Shown: piece by piece, positions 26,505 to 34,365 of the stretch
How the letters are laid out: each line of letters begins with the position of its first letter
How positions within the stretch are numbered: the first letter of the stretch is position 1
Notes under the pieces: generated by a model
The model's database searches: none
What the model was told of the DNA's origin: nothing
The model's input: only the letters and a program-made list of their open reading frames with translations
From: an uncultured Halieaceae bacterium
GTDB lineage: Bacteria > Pseudomonadota > Gammaproteobacteria > Pseudomonadales > Halieaceae
Assembly (NCBI GenBank): GCA_938074045.1
Contig: CALJGI010000025.1
Span: forward strand, 62,001-126,000
Direction of reading: 5' to 3'
DNA: 64,000 nucleotides
Translations under genes and position numbers: made by a program

Positions 26505-27695
26505 ATGGTCGGTCCTCTGCAGGGTTATCGAGTCATAGATCTTACTACGATGATATCGGGACCGTTGGCCACCATGACGCTGGGGGATCAGGGCGCTGAT
26601 GTCATCAAAGTAGAAACACCGTCTGGAGGTGATTTCACGCGGCATGTTGCCACACGCCGGGGTGGGTTTTCGGCGGCTTTTCTGAATAATAACCGCAACA
26701 AGCGATCTATTGTCATAGACCTTAAGCAGGAGCAGGGAGTGGCGTTGGTCCATACATTGGCCAGTTCGGCCGATGTCTTTGTTCAGAACTTCCGTCCCGG
26801 TGTGGCTGACCGTTTGGGTGTCAGTTATGGTGCCCTTGCCGAGATTAACCCGGAACTGGTTTATCTATCGATCGCTGGATTTGGGTTCGAGGGACCCTAC
26901 GCTCAGCGGCGCGTATTTGATCCGCTTATACAGTCCTTGTCTGGATTGACAACTGTGCAGGCAGGATCTGACGAGCAGCGTCCGCGCCTCGTGCGTACGA
27001 TTCTCCCGGACAAACTGACGGGCTATGTGGCAGCGCAAGCCGTGTGCGCAGCCCTGCTTGCCCGCCACAAGACCAATCGGGGGCAACATATTCAGCTGTC
27101 AATGATTGATACCGTAATCGCATTTCTGTGGAGTTCTGATATGGGTGGTCATACCTTTGTTGGAGACGAACTGGAACGCGAGGTGGCGCAGAGTTTTATT
27201 GATCTAGTCTATGAAACTGCAGATGGTTATATCAGCGTAGCTATCATGCGGCATACGGAGTGGGTCGCCCTCGCCAAAGTGGCAAACCGACCGGAGTGGC
27301 TGGAAGACAAAAGGTTTGCAGATACGGCTGGGCTGGAAGAGCACAAAGAAGCGCGCTTACAGCTGATTCAACAGGCACTCTCTGAACGTGGTACCGACGA
27401 GTGGGTTGAGTTGCTCACCGCTGCTGATGTGCCCTGTGCTCCGGTCTTGAGTCGCCGCGAAATGGTGCGACATGCGCAGACTGAAGCCAATGGAATACTG
27501 GTCCAATCGACGCATCCGCAGGCGGGTGAATTGCGTCAGGCACGCAATCCCGCACGTTTTCTCGATTCGCCGCCAGAGGAGTTTCGCGGTGCTCCAAAGC
27601 ACGGTCAACACTCCGTGGAGATACTTACAGATTTGGGTCTATGCGAAAACAAGATCAACTCCCTTCTTGAAGCGCGTGTGGTTGTGCAGGCTTAG
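26505..27695 (+). CDS. CaiB/BaiF family (class III) CoA-transferase
   Basis: The 396-residue protein fits family III CoA-transferases: LQGYRVIDLTTMISGPLATM at the N-terminus, GADVIKVETPSGGDFTR, NNRNKRSIVIDLKQ, and the C-terminal segment PCAPVLSRREMVRHAQ. The catalytic aspartate is expected after NPELVYLSIAGFG but I cannot fix it. It moves CoA between carboxylic acids, such as activation of a catabolic acid or bile-acid-like substrate. The ATG at 26505 has AGGA before it; an in-frame GTG two codons upstream is possible. It forms a pair with the antiporter gene and stands 73 bp before the glutathione peroxidase. Confidence 0.93.
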   Translation: MVGPLQGYRVIDLTTMISGPLATMTLGDQGADVIKVETPSGGDFTRHVATRRGGFSAAFLNNNRNKRSIVIDLKQEQGVALVHTLASSADVFVQNFRPGVADRLGVSYGALAEINPELVYLSIAGFGFEGPYAQRRVFDPLIQSLSGLTTVQAGSDEQRPRLVRTILPDKLTGYVAAQAVCAALLARHKTNRGQHIQLSMIDTVIAFLWSSDMGGHTFVGDELEREVAQSFIDLVYETADGYISVAIMRHTEWVALAKVANRPEWLEDKRFADTAGLEEHKEARLQLIQQALSERGTDEWVELLTAADVPCAPVLSRREMVRHAQTEANGILVQSTHPQAGELRQARNPARFLDSPPEEFRGAPKHGQHSVEILTDLGLCENKINSLLEARVVVQA

Positions 27696-27767
27696 TATGA
27701 GAGAGGTCGGCAGCCGTTGGTTTATTTGCTAGAATTTGCGCTGAAACAATAATCCGGGAGTAGATCC

Positions 27768-28241
27768 ATGAACCAATTTCACGAGATTGAAATGAATGGC
27801 ATCACGGGAGAGCCGGTGTCCTTCAAGCAATATATGGGACAGATATGTCTCATTGTAAATGTCGCCAGTGAGTGAGGCCTTACCCCTCAGTACGCAGGTC
27901 TGCGTACCCTACATGAAGAAAACGATGCTCTGACCGTACTGGGTTTTCCCTGCAATCAATTCGGAGCGCAGGAACCTGGTAGCGACACAGAGATTCTTGC
28001 ATTTGCACGCGAACGGTATGGCGTGACATTCCCATTATTCAGCAAGGTGGAAGTGAATGGTGAAAGCGCCTGTGAACTCTATCAATTGTTAACCGCGGCT
28101 GTTCCGGATGAGGAAGGCAAGAGTGAAATCCCCTGGAATTTCACCAAGTTTCTGGTTGATGGCGAGGGGGTTGTGCAGGCGCGTTTTTCGCCGACGGTCA
28201 CGCCTGAAGAAATTGGAGCTAAGCTCCAGGACTGGCTGTAG
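27768..28241 (+). CDS. Glutathione peroxidase, predicted selenoprotein (in-frame TGA = Sec36)
   Basis: The frame from the ATG at 27768 (GGGAG before it) is open to the TAG at 28241 except for one TGA at 27873-27875. Translating the TGA as Sec gives a 157-residue glutathione peroxidase with the active site NVASE-U-GLTPQY, where U replaces the usual Cys exactly. The rest of the family's tetrad is intact: Gln68 in NQFGAQEP, Trp123 and Asn124 in PWNFTKF. Length and all motifs are normal, and no other disruption is present. A SECIS-like hairpin begins 14 nt after the TGA. The enzyme would reduce H2O2 or lipid peroxides with thiols. Gene callers will likely miss it or report only the second half from 28023. 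Decoding needs SelA, B, C and D, none of which is in the window. Confidence 0.9.
27890..27907 (+). promoter_or_regulatory. Bacterial SECIS-like hairpin downstream of the Sec codon
   Basis: GTACGCA and TGCGTAC form a perfect 7-bp stem closed by the tetraloop GGTC. The core GCAGGTCTGC is identical to the apical core of the E. coli fdhF SECIS, whose GGUC loop is bound by SelB. The loop begins 21 nt after the TGA, against 18 nt in fdhF. The bulged U of the fdhF stem is not evident here. The sequence lies in the coding region, which also encodes the conserved QYAGLRTL segment, so some of the pattern could be coding constraint. Confidence 0.72.
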
Positions 28242-28333
28242 ACGCCGGTCAACAGATTCAGATCGCACCATCATTGATGGCTTGATACCCCCAGGCAACG
28301 TGCACAGCCCACGCGACAGCCGGGGAGGGCAAT

Positions 28334-29302
28334 CTAACTGTTATGTAAGCGCTGCTGAATCTCCTCCGTTAAAAGCGGCAGCACTTCCCTTGCGCCCAGG
28401 TTTTCCTCCAGTTGCTCCAGCCGCGAGGCGCCTAGTATTACGGTAGATACATTTTTATTTAGCAGGCACCATGCTATCGCCAGCTTTGAGAGGCTTACGC
28501 CCAGCTCCTCGGCGATCGGTTGAAGTGTGCGGACCCGGGCCATGCGCTCCTGACCGCGATCGCTTTCCACCATATGTTTTTTCAGCCATTCGTAACCTGG
28601 CAGCGCCGCACGGGAGTCTTGTGGGATTCCTGTGAGATATTTCCCTGTCAGTGCTCCTGATGCCAGAGGTGACCAGGTGGTGGTTCCCAGCCCGTACTTT
28701 TGGTACAGCGGCGCGTACTCGATCTCAAACCTCTCTCTGTCCAGAAGATTGTACTGGGGCTGCTCCATGCTGGGTGGGGTCAGATTGTTTGCCAATGCGA
28801 ATTCATAGGCCTCGGTGATTTCCCCGGCACTCCATTCTGAAGTACCCCAGTACAAGATTTTCCCCTGGGTAATCAAATTGTGCATGGCCCACACTGTTTC
28901 ACCTATTGGTGTCTCCGGGTCTGCGCGATGGCAGAAAAACAAATCAAGATAGTCAACTTGCAGTCGTTTCAAGGCATCGTGGCAGGCATCGGTGACATGC
29001 TTTCGACTCAAGCCTATTTGCGTGGGTTTGGGGTTTTCATGGGAGCCAAAAAAAACTTTTGAAGAAACGCAGTAGCTGTCCCGGGGTCGACTCAATGCCC
29101 GCAGGGCCTTTCCCATTACTATTTCTGATTGACCTCTCTCGTAGCCCTCTGCGTTATCGAAGAAGTTCACGCCGGCATCGAGGCAGGTGCCAAACATTTT
29201 CTCCGCCAGACCAGCGTCGACTTGTTTGTTGAACGTTACCCAGGAGCCGAAAGACAGCTCTGATAGTTTGAGGCCCGAACGCCCCAGGTTTCTGTATTCC
29301 AT
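28334..29302 (-). CDS. Aldo/keto reductase (voltage-gated K+ channel beta-subunit type)
   Basis: The 322-residue product begins MEYRNLGRSGLKLSELSFGS, the usual start of this subgroup. It continues with GVNFFDNAEGY, LDLFFCHRADPETPI and the C-terminal NADPH-binding region with STVILGASRLEQLEENLGA. It reduces aldehydes or ketones with NADPH; physiological substrates of this subgroup are mostly unknown. The ATG at 29302 is chosen although the frame is open to 29500, which would overlap the promoter region of the divergent SDR gene. It converges on the glutathione peroxidase gene with 92 bp between stops. Confidence 0.92.
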   Translation of the reverse strand: MEYRNLGRSGLKLSELSFGSWVTFNKQVDAGLAEKMFGTCLDAGVNFFDNAEGYERGQSEIVMGKALRALSRPRDSYCVSSKVFFGSHENPKPTQIGLSRKHVTDACHDALKRLQVDYLDLFFCHRADPETPIGETVWAMHNLITQGKILYWGTSEWSAGEITEAYEFALANNLTPPSMEQPQYNLLDRERFEIEYAPLYQKYGLGTTTWSPLASGALTGKYLTGIPQDSRAALPGYEWLKKHMVESDRGQERMARVRTLQPIAEELGVSLSKLAIAWCLLNKNVSTVILGASRLEQLEENLGAREVLPLLTEEIQQRLHNS

Positions 29303-29483
29303 TCCTTTGTCCCCATAGTGTGGCGTCATGTGGTATCGAGTAAGTCTTGTTGAATCAGCGCCTATCGCAGGAAATTGTACCCGGTATGAAAGTCGGTATC
29401 CCACAAATTGTGCGGCTATTGGATTCGAGATTGTCAGTTGTCGACGGGTGCTATACCCTGATTCATTTTTCGAGGGCCATGTT

Positions 29484-30251
29484 ATGGCATTGTTGGACAA
29501 GTTCAGACTGGATGGTCACGTTGCGGTGGTAACCGGGGGTGGTCGAGGTATTGGTCGCGCGATTGCGCTGGGTATGGCAGAAGCTGGGGCTGATGTGGTG
29601 CTGGCCGCCCGCCGGACCCATGAAATTGAAGCTGTGGCGGAAGAGGTTCGAGCGCTGGGTCGCCGAGGATTGGCAATCACGACCGATATGATGGATATGG
29701 AACAAGTGGATAATCTGGCAGAACAGACAGTGGCGCAGATGGGCAAGTTGACGATCTGGGTGAATAACGCCGGCGGTGCCGACGACCGGACTATGCACAA
29801 GCTGATCGACTTGCCGGAGTACCAATGGGACTTTCAGTGCGGCCTTAACCTCAAGGCCGTCTGGGCGGGTGCTGTCGCCGCTGCAAAACGAATGGAGGAG
29901 GGATCTTCTATTATCAATATTTCATCTATTGAAGGGTTTGATCCCTCGCCTGCGAACGGACCTTACGCGGCAGCCAAAGGTGGTGTTCATACGCTGACCA
30001 AATCGCTTGCCAAGGAACTTGCACCCAAGATACGTTGTAACGCAATTGCCCCGGGGCCGGTGCCCACCGAGGTATTTATGGAGGCGATTGGTCTTACTGA
30101 GGAAATGCTGCCCGCTGTCGCCAAGCAATTGCAGATTCCAATGGGTCGTCTTGGAATGGAAGAAGACCTGGCGCCAGCCGCAGTCTATCTGGCATCGCCC
30201 GCAGCCGCCTGGGTGACCGGAGAGGTGCTGACGGTATCTGGCGGCATGTAG
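29484..30251 (+). CDS. Short-chain dehydrogenase/reductase (SDR)
   Basis: The 255-residue protein is a classical SDR. The dinucleotide-binding motif is TGGGRGIG (residues 17-24), NNAGG is at 94-98, and the catalytic Ser148, Tyr161 and Lys165 sit in NISSIEGF and PYAAAKGG. Arg at 43-44 after the second strand suggests NADP(H). It would oxidise or reduce an alcohol/ketone. GAGGG lies 8 nt before the ATG. The zinc-type oxidoreductase gene follows after 42 bp, likely one unit; the substrate is not visible. Confidence 0.93.
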   Translation: MALLDKFRLDGHVAVVTGGGRGIGRAIALGMAEAGADVVLAARRTHEIEAVAEEVRALGRRGLAITTDMMDMEQVDNLAEQTVAQMGKLTIWVNNAGGADDRTMHKLIDLPEYQWDFQCGLNLKAVWAGAVAAAKRMEEGSSIINISSIEGFDPSPANGPYAAAKGGVHTLTKSLAKELAPKIRCNAIAPGPVPTEVFMEAIGLTEEMLPAVAKQLQIPMGRLGMEEDLAPAAVYLASPAAAWVTGEVLTVSGGM

Positions 30252-30293
30252 CCGCGGTAGCTAACTAACAGAGTTCAATATTGGAGAAATAGT

Positions 30294-31403
30294 ATGAGTA
30301 CTACCGGAAATCAGATCATTAGCACACTTGCCGACGGCAAGCTTACAGTGGAAGTTGTGCAGTCAGAGTTCGACGCGCCCACCGGTAATCATGTTCTCGT
30401 ACAAATGGAAGCCGCCCCTATAAATCCTTCAGATCTGGCCATTTTAACGAGTGCGGCGGATTTGGAAAACGCTGAGTACTCGCCCGGTAAATTTGTAGCT
30501 GATATGCCCGAGCCTTTCAACAGTGCCCAAAAAGGGCGTCATGGCCAGCCAATGCCAGCAGGAAATGAAGGCGCCGGCACCGTAATTGCCGCCGGAGAAA
30601 ATGAAAGTGCTCAGGCTCTTATCGGTCAGAGGGTCGCCTGCGTACCGGGTAATGCCTACTCCCAGTACTGTATAGCTGACGCAGCCATGTGCCTTCCCCT
30701 TGGAGATATCTCGTCTGAAGATGGGGCGTCAGCCTTTGTAAATCCGATGACGGCGCTGGGATTTATTGAAACAGCGAAAATGGAGGGGCAGGGCGCGATA
30801 CTCCACACGGCGGCGGCTTCAAATCTCGGACAGATGCTCATTAAAATCTGTCAGGAAGATGATCTTCCGCTCGTTAACATCGTGCGTCGTGCGGAACACG
30901 TTGAGTTGCTTTCAAGCCTTGGTGCTCAACACATTATTAATTCCTCAGCTGATGACTATGTCGCCCAGTTGCGCGCTGCTATCGATGCTACCGATGCCTT
31001 TTGTGGCTTCGACCCAATTGGTGGAGGCAGGGCAACAGATGATTGCTTCAAGGCGATGGAGCAGGTGGCAACGGCCAAGATGACGGAATACTCCCGGTAT
31101 GGCTCCAGCCAGCTCAAGAAAATGTATATCTATGGCCGTCTCGATCTGGGTCCGACGATATTGACCCCCGCCTATGGCTTTGGTTGGACGCTGTCAGGGT
31201 GGCTGCTCACGCCGTTTCTCCAGCAGGCAGGGCTGGAAACCATGCTGCGGATGAGACAGCGGGTGCTGGATGGGCTTACCACCACCTTTGCCAGTTCCTA
31301 CAAGGCCAAGGTTAATCTTGAGGATATGCTGACCCGGGAGGCGGTTCTCGATTACCGTGAGATGAAAACCGGAGAGAAGTACCTGGTCACTCCACACGCT
31401 TGA
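30294..31403 (+). CDS. MDR-type oxidoreductase (alcohol dehydrogenase-like, zinc-free quinone-reductase type)
   Basis: The 369-residue product has an N-terminal GroES-like domain (APINPSDLAIL, then GNEGAGTVIAAGEN) and a nucleotide-binding domain near residue 165 (ILHTAAASNLGQMLIKI). The cysteines and histidine that hold catalytic zinc are absent, so it is nearer to quinone reductase or enoyl reductase-like members using NADPH. GGAGA precedes the ATG. It is probably co-transcribed with the SDR; together they may process a ketone or enone, but nothing here fixes the compound. Confidence 0.88.
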   Translation: MSTTGNQIISTLADGKLTVEVVQSEFDAPTGNHVLVQMEAAPINPSDLAILTSAADLENAEYSPGKFVADMPEPFNSAQKGRHGQPMPAGNEGAGTVIAAGENESAQALIGQRVACVPGNAYSQYCIADAAMCLPLGDISSEDGASAFVNPMTALGFIETAKMEGQGAILHTAAASNLGQMLIKICQEDDLPLVNIVRRAEHVELLSSLGAQHIINSSADDYVAQLRAAIDATDAFCGFDPIGGGRATDDCFKAMEQVATAKMTEYSRYGSSQLKKMYIYGRLDLGPTILTPAYGFGWTLSGWLLTPFLQQAGLETMLRMRQRVLDGLTTTFASSYKAKVNLEDMLTREAVLDYREMKTGEKYLVTPHA

Positions 31404-31421
31404 TGATGGTTTCCTGAAAAG

Positions 31422-31498
31422 TGGTCCGCCCGGGCCGATTCGAACGGCCGACCTGCCGCTTAGGAGGCGGCTGCTCTATCCAGCTGAGCTACGGGCGG
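31422..31498 (-). tRNA. tRNA-Arg (anticodon CCU)
   Basis: The minus strand folds into a complete cloverleaf: acceptor CCGCCCG/CGGGCGG, D-arm GCTC/GAGC, anticodon stem GCCGC/GCGGC with loop CTCCTAA, and T-arm GGCCG/CGGCC with loop TTCGAAT. The anticodon CCU reads AGG (Arg). The discriminator is A and the CCA end is encoded. It lies between the MDR oxidoreductase and the ArsS-like gene, on the opposite strand to both. Confidence 0.97.
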
Positions 31499-31635
31499 AG
31501 AGGGCGGGATTGTACGTTTTGCCTCGCGGGATTTCCAGCCTGTGAAAGGTATGCCCCGGCTTACCCCGAATGGAGTCAGTCGCAGTTCAGTCTGCTATAG
31601 TCGCTCTCTTTGCCACCTCGGTCCCAGAACTGATC

Positions 31636-32601
31636 ATGCTTGATACGCGTCCACTGTTGATTGCTACTGACTTTCCGCCGCTAGAGCGATCGGCTTTGGA
31701 TACATTGCAGGTCAATCTGGGTTATCTGTGCAACATGAGCTGCGTGCATTGTCACGTCAATGCGGGTCCCACGCGCACGGAATTAATGACCCGGGACGTA
31801 ATAGAACAGGTCCTGGCGGTGGTCGACAAATTCGATATCGGGACTTTGGACTTAACCGGTGGTGCACCGGAAATGAATCCTGAATTTCGATACCTGGTGA
31901 CAGAAGCAAGCAAGCGGGGTGTCAACGTCATTGATCGCTGCAATCTTACGGTGACGCTGGAGCCGGGACAGGAGGATCTTATTGAGTTTCTCGCGCGGCA
32001 TCGCGTCATCATCACGGCATCTTTACCGTGCTATCTGGAAGAAAACGTGGAGCAGCAGCGGGGCAAGGGGGCGTACTCAGACAGCATTAAAGTTCTGCAG
32101 CGCCTCAACGATATCGGCTACGGGAGATTGCCAGAGCTGCAGCTGAATCTCGTATACAACCCGGTGGGTCCGGTACTACCCCCCGCGCAGGAGATGCTAA
32201 AGGCAGATTATGATCGGGAGTTGGGCGAGCGATTCGGTATTGTGTTCAACCAGTTGTTCACGATAACCAATATGCCAATCTCCCGGTTTGGCGCTGTATT
32301 GCTGGCGAAGGGAAACTTCGATGATTATATGGACCTGTTACGGACCAGCTACAGCGCAGATAATGTATCCGGCGTGATGTGTCGCACGCTGATCAGTGTA
32401 GATTGGCAAGGTAACCTGTACGATTGTGACTTTAATCAAATGTTGGCCACGCCCATGCAACTGGCGGATAAGCCGCTGACCAGCCTGCGTGATCTACTCG
32501 AGCAGAACAACGTCGAAGGATTGCCTATAGCAGTGGGCGATCACTGTTATGGTTGTACCGCTGGGCAGGGCAGCAGTTGTGGTGGAGCGTTGGGCGACTG
32601 A
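31636..32601 (+). CDS. arsS: Radical SAM protein ArsS-like (arsenosugar biosynthesis, rSAM/selenodomain family)
   Basis: The 321-residue protein binds SAM and a 4Fe-4S cluster through CNMSCVHC (Cys32, Cys36, Cys39), followed by LDLTGGAPEMNPEF. Its C-terminal part is Cys-rich: VMCRTLISVDWQGN, then YDCDFNQM and the final DHCYGCTAGQGSSCGGALGD. This combination marks the family first described as rSAM/selenodomain and later as ArsS, which makes the arsenosugar precursor from dimethylarsenite and SAM. In this copy the C-terminal tail shows only cysteines and ends at a normal TGA. The ATG at 31636 is the best start; the frame extends to 31570. ArsM is not seen near it. Confidence 0.85.
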   Translation: MLDTRPLLIATDFPPLERSALDTLQVNLGYLCNMSCVHCHVNAGPTRTELMTRDVIEQVLAVVDKFDIGTLDLTGGAPEMNPEFRYLVTEASKRGVNVIDRCNLTVTLEPGQEDLIEFLARHRVIITASLPCYLEENVEQQRGKGAYSDSIKVLQRLNDIGYGRLPELQLNLVYNPVGPVLPPAQEMLKADYDRELGERFGIVFNQLFTITNMPISRFGAVLLAKGNFDDYMDLLRTSYSADNVSGVMCRTLISVDWQGNLYDCDFNQMLATPMQLADKPLTSLRDLLEQNNVEGLPIAVGDHCYGCTAGQGSSCGGALGD

Positions 32602-32612
32602 ACCGATTGACT

Positions 32613-33287
32613 ATGCGCTGGAGTATCATCATCCCGGTTCTCAATGATGCAGCAGCTCTGATGGAATGTCTATTGTCGCTACAACCGCTGCGCAGGGACG
32701 CAGAAATCATTGTTGTAGATGGGGGAAGTGCAGACGGAGGCGGGGGCGTCGATTTGTCACTGTGCGATCGTCTACTGCACAGTCCCTCTGGTCGAGCGAC
32801 CCAGATGAATGCAGGAGCACTGGAGGCTGGCGGTGAGTGGCTGATTTTTTTGCACGCAGATACGGCCCTCCCCGCTTTGCCGTATATCGATACACTGCGC
32901 TCGCGCGTTCCAGCCTGGGGCTTCTTCCCGGTCAACTTTACGGATTCGAGTTGGCGTTTCCGCATGCTGGCAGCGGCAATGAACCTTCGCTCTCTCCTGT
33001 CAGCCGTGGCCACTGGTGACCAGGCTATTTTTGTTGAAAGAAACATGTTTCAGCAACTTAATGGTTTTGCTGACCTGCCATTGATGGAAGATGTGGAGAT
33101 CAGCAAGCGATTGCGGAGAGTTACCCGGCCCCAGATAGAAAGATTTCCGGTGACTACCTCCCCCCGACGCTGGCAGCGATGGGGTTTTTTCAGAACCGTG
33201 CTAATGATGTGGTATCTCCGTTTACTGTATGTGTCGGGGGTTTCTCCCCGCCGCCTGGCTGATATGTATTATGGCCCCTCCGCCTGA
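32613..33287 (+). CDS. TIGR04283-type arsenosugar (rSAM/selenodomain-associated) glycosyltransferase
   Basis: The 224-residue protein is a GT2-type glycosyltransferase: SIIIPVLNDAAAL at the N-terminus, EIIVVDGGSADGG with nucleotide-binding aspartates, FLHADT as the DxD-like metal site, and LPLMEDVEISKRL with the catalytic acid region. Family members sit beside arsS-type genes. It starts at the ATG at 32613, 11 bp after the arsS stop, and its end overlaps the next glycosyltransferase by 17 bp. No membrane anchor is obvious. The predicted role is transfer of a sugar in arsenosugar synthesis. Confidence 0.82.
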   Translation: MRWSIIIPVLNDAAALMECLLSLQPLRRDAEIIVVDGGSADGGGGVDLSLCDRLLHSPSGRATQMNAGALEAGGEWLIFLHADTALPALPYIDTLRSRVPAWGFFPVNFTDSSWRFRMLAAAMNLRSLLSAVATGDQAIFVERNMFQQLNGFADLPLMEDVEISKRLRRVTRPQIERFPVTTSPRRWQRWGFFRTVLMMWYLRLLYVSGVSPRRLADMYYGPSA

Positions 33288-33933
33288 TAGCCACGCTAAA
33301 CATTTGTTACTGCAGTTTGCTCGAGAGCCGGTGCTCGGCGAAGTCAAAACCCGCATGCAGCCCTATTTGACCGCGGAACAGTCGCTTGAGTTACACCAAT
33401 TTCTCGTGCGTCAGGTTTTTACCACAGTTCATCAGAGTGGTTTGGCTGCCGTGGAAGTGTGGGTCGCTGGGGATTCCGGAAATCACTTCTTTGATGAATT
33501 CAGGAAAGTCGGCGTTGAGGTACATCAGCAATGGGGGGGAGACCTCGGTTCCAGAATGAATGACGCCATTAGCATTGGGCTGTCCTATGCTGAAAAGGTA
33601 GTTCTCGTCGGCAGTGATTGTGTTGCCCTGTCCGCAGACTACCTCGGGCAGGCCTATGCCGCACTTGACCATAGCGAGGTAGTTTTTGGCCCCGCTGAGG
33701 ACGGCGGATATGTGTTAGTCGGCATGAACAAATCGATTTCTGGTGTTTTCTCAGATATTGACTGGGGTACGGCGGCAGTGATGCAGCAGAGCCGGGAATA
33801 TTGCCTCAAGCTCGGTGTTGTATGGAAGGAGTTGGATGTATTGTTCGACATTGATCGCCCCGAAGATCTCACCCAACTGCAATTGTTTACTGCCGGTAGG
33901 CAGTTTATGGCAGAGTTAAAAACGAGTCGCTAA
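33271..33933 (+). CDS. TIGR04282-type (DUF2064) arsenosugar-associated transferase
   Basis: The 220-residue product fits the DUF2064/TIGR04282 family: LLLQFAREPVLGEVKTRM at the N-terminus, then GGDLGSRMNDAI, VVLVGSDCVALSADYL and FGPAEDGGYVLVGMN. It has the nucleotidyl/glycosyl-transferase fold. The start at 33271 overlaps the previous gene by 17 bp, so the two transferases are translationally coupled. With arsS it completes the usual trio; its exact reaction is not established. Confidence 0.85.
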   Translation: MAPPPDSHAKHLLLQFAREPVLGEVKTRMQPYLTAEQSLELHQFLVRQVFTTVHQSGLAAVEVWVAGDSGNHFFDEFRKVGVEVHQQWGGDLGSRMNDAISIGLSYAEKVVLVGSDCVALSADYLGQAYAALDHSEVVFGPAEDGGYVLVGMNKSISGVFSDIDWGTAAVMQQSREYCLKLGVVWKELDVLFDIDRPEDLTQLQLFTAGRQFMAELKTSR

Positions 33934-33978
33934 TTAACAGTAGAGGGTTCCCCGCCGCACAGGCAGAAGATCAGAAGG

Positions 33979-34365
33979 TCAAGCTTGTGCCTGGACCGGG
34001 ATCGGTTCTGGCAATAATTGCGAAGAACGCTGGTGAAGCAACCAGGCGACGGCAGTGCAATAGCTGAGATTGGTCTGCAGTTCACCGTCCGGGTTACTGA
34101 GAAACTGTCTTTGACTGGCCAGTCCTCGAACCCGGCTCGCAAGATCCGGATTAAACGCGAGGTACTTGTCCCAGATATCTCGATGTTGTGTCGACGTTAT
34201 ATGAAAAATACCCAGACCGTCCCGTTGCAGGGAAAACAGACCTAATTCGGGAGGTCCGATGGCAGCGCCGAGGAGGAATTCTTCGGAGGCAGTGCTCCAC
34301 ACTCCTAGGTATTTGAGTGTAGGTCGGATGACCTGTTCCCTCAGGTGCTCTGCGGTGACGTACAT
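33979..34365 (-). CDS. Unrecognised conserved-looking protein, 128 residues
   Basis: The ATG at 34365 has AGGAGG 8 nt upstream, so the start is firm even though the frame is open to 34440. The product begins MYVTAEHLREQVIRPTLKYLG, then WSTASEEFLLGAAIG, HRDIWDKYLAFNPDLASRVRG and QTNLSYCTAVAWLLHQR. It is mostly helical, without signal or membrane segments. The pattern recalls small proteins of marine phages with a glutamate-centred lysozyme-like repeat, but I cannot assign a function. An AT-rich non-coding stretch and an inverted repeat lie upstream of it, and it converges on the TIGR04282 gene. Confidence 0.7.
   Translation of the reverse strand: MYVTAEHLREQVIRPTLKYLGVWSTASEEFLLGAAIGPPELGLFSLQRDGLGIFHITSTQHRDIWDKYLAFNPDLASRVRGLASQRQFLSNPDGELQTNLSYCTAVAWLLHQRSSQLLPEPIPVQAQA

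Noticed and set aside
27768..28241. Glutathione peroxidase as a pseudogene broken by a stop codon
   Set aside because: The stop is TGA at exactly the catalytic Cys/Sec codon, the rest of the gene is intact, and a SECIS-like hairpin follows; a random nonsense mutation would rarely meet all three.
28268..28280. CCATCA-T-TGATGG as a terminator between the GPx and aldo/keto reductase genes
   Set aside because: A single-base loop and no T-run make a functional intrinsic terminator unlikely.
32540..32601. A Sec codon in the ArsS C-terminal tail
   Set aside because: The tail ends in a Cys-rich segment and a TGA; reading through it gives only two more codons before another TGA, so this copy appears to be the Cys form.
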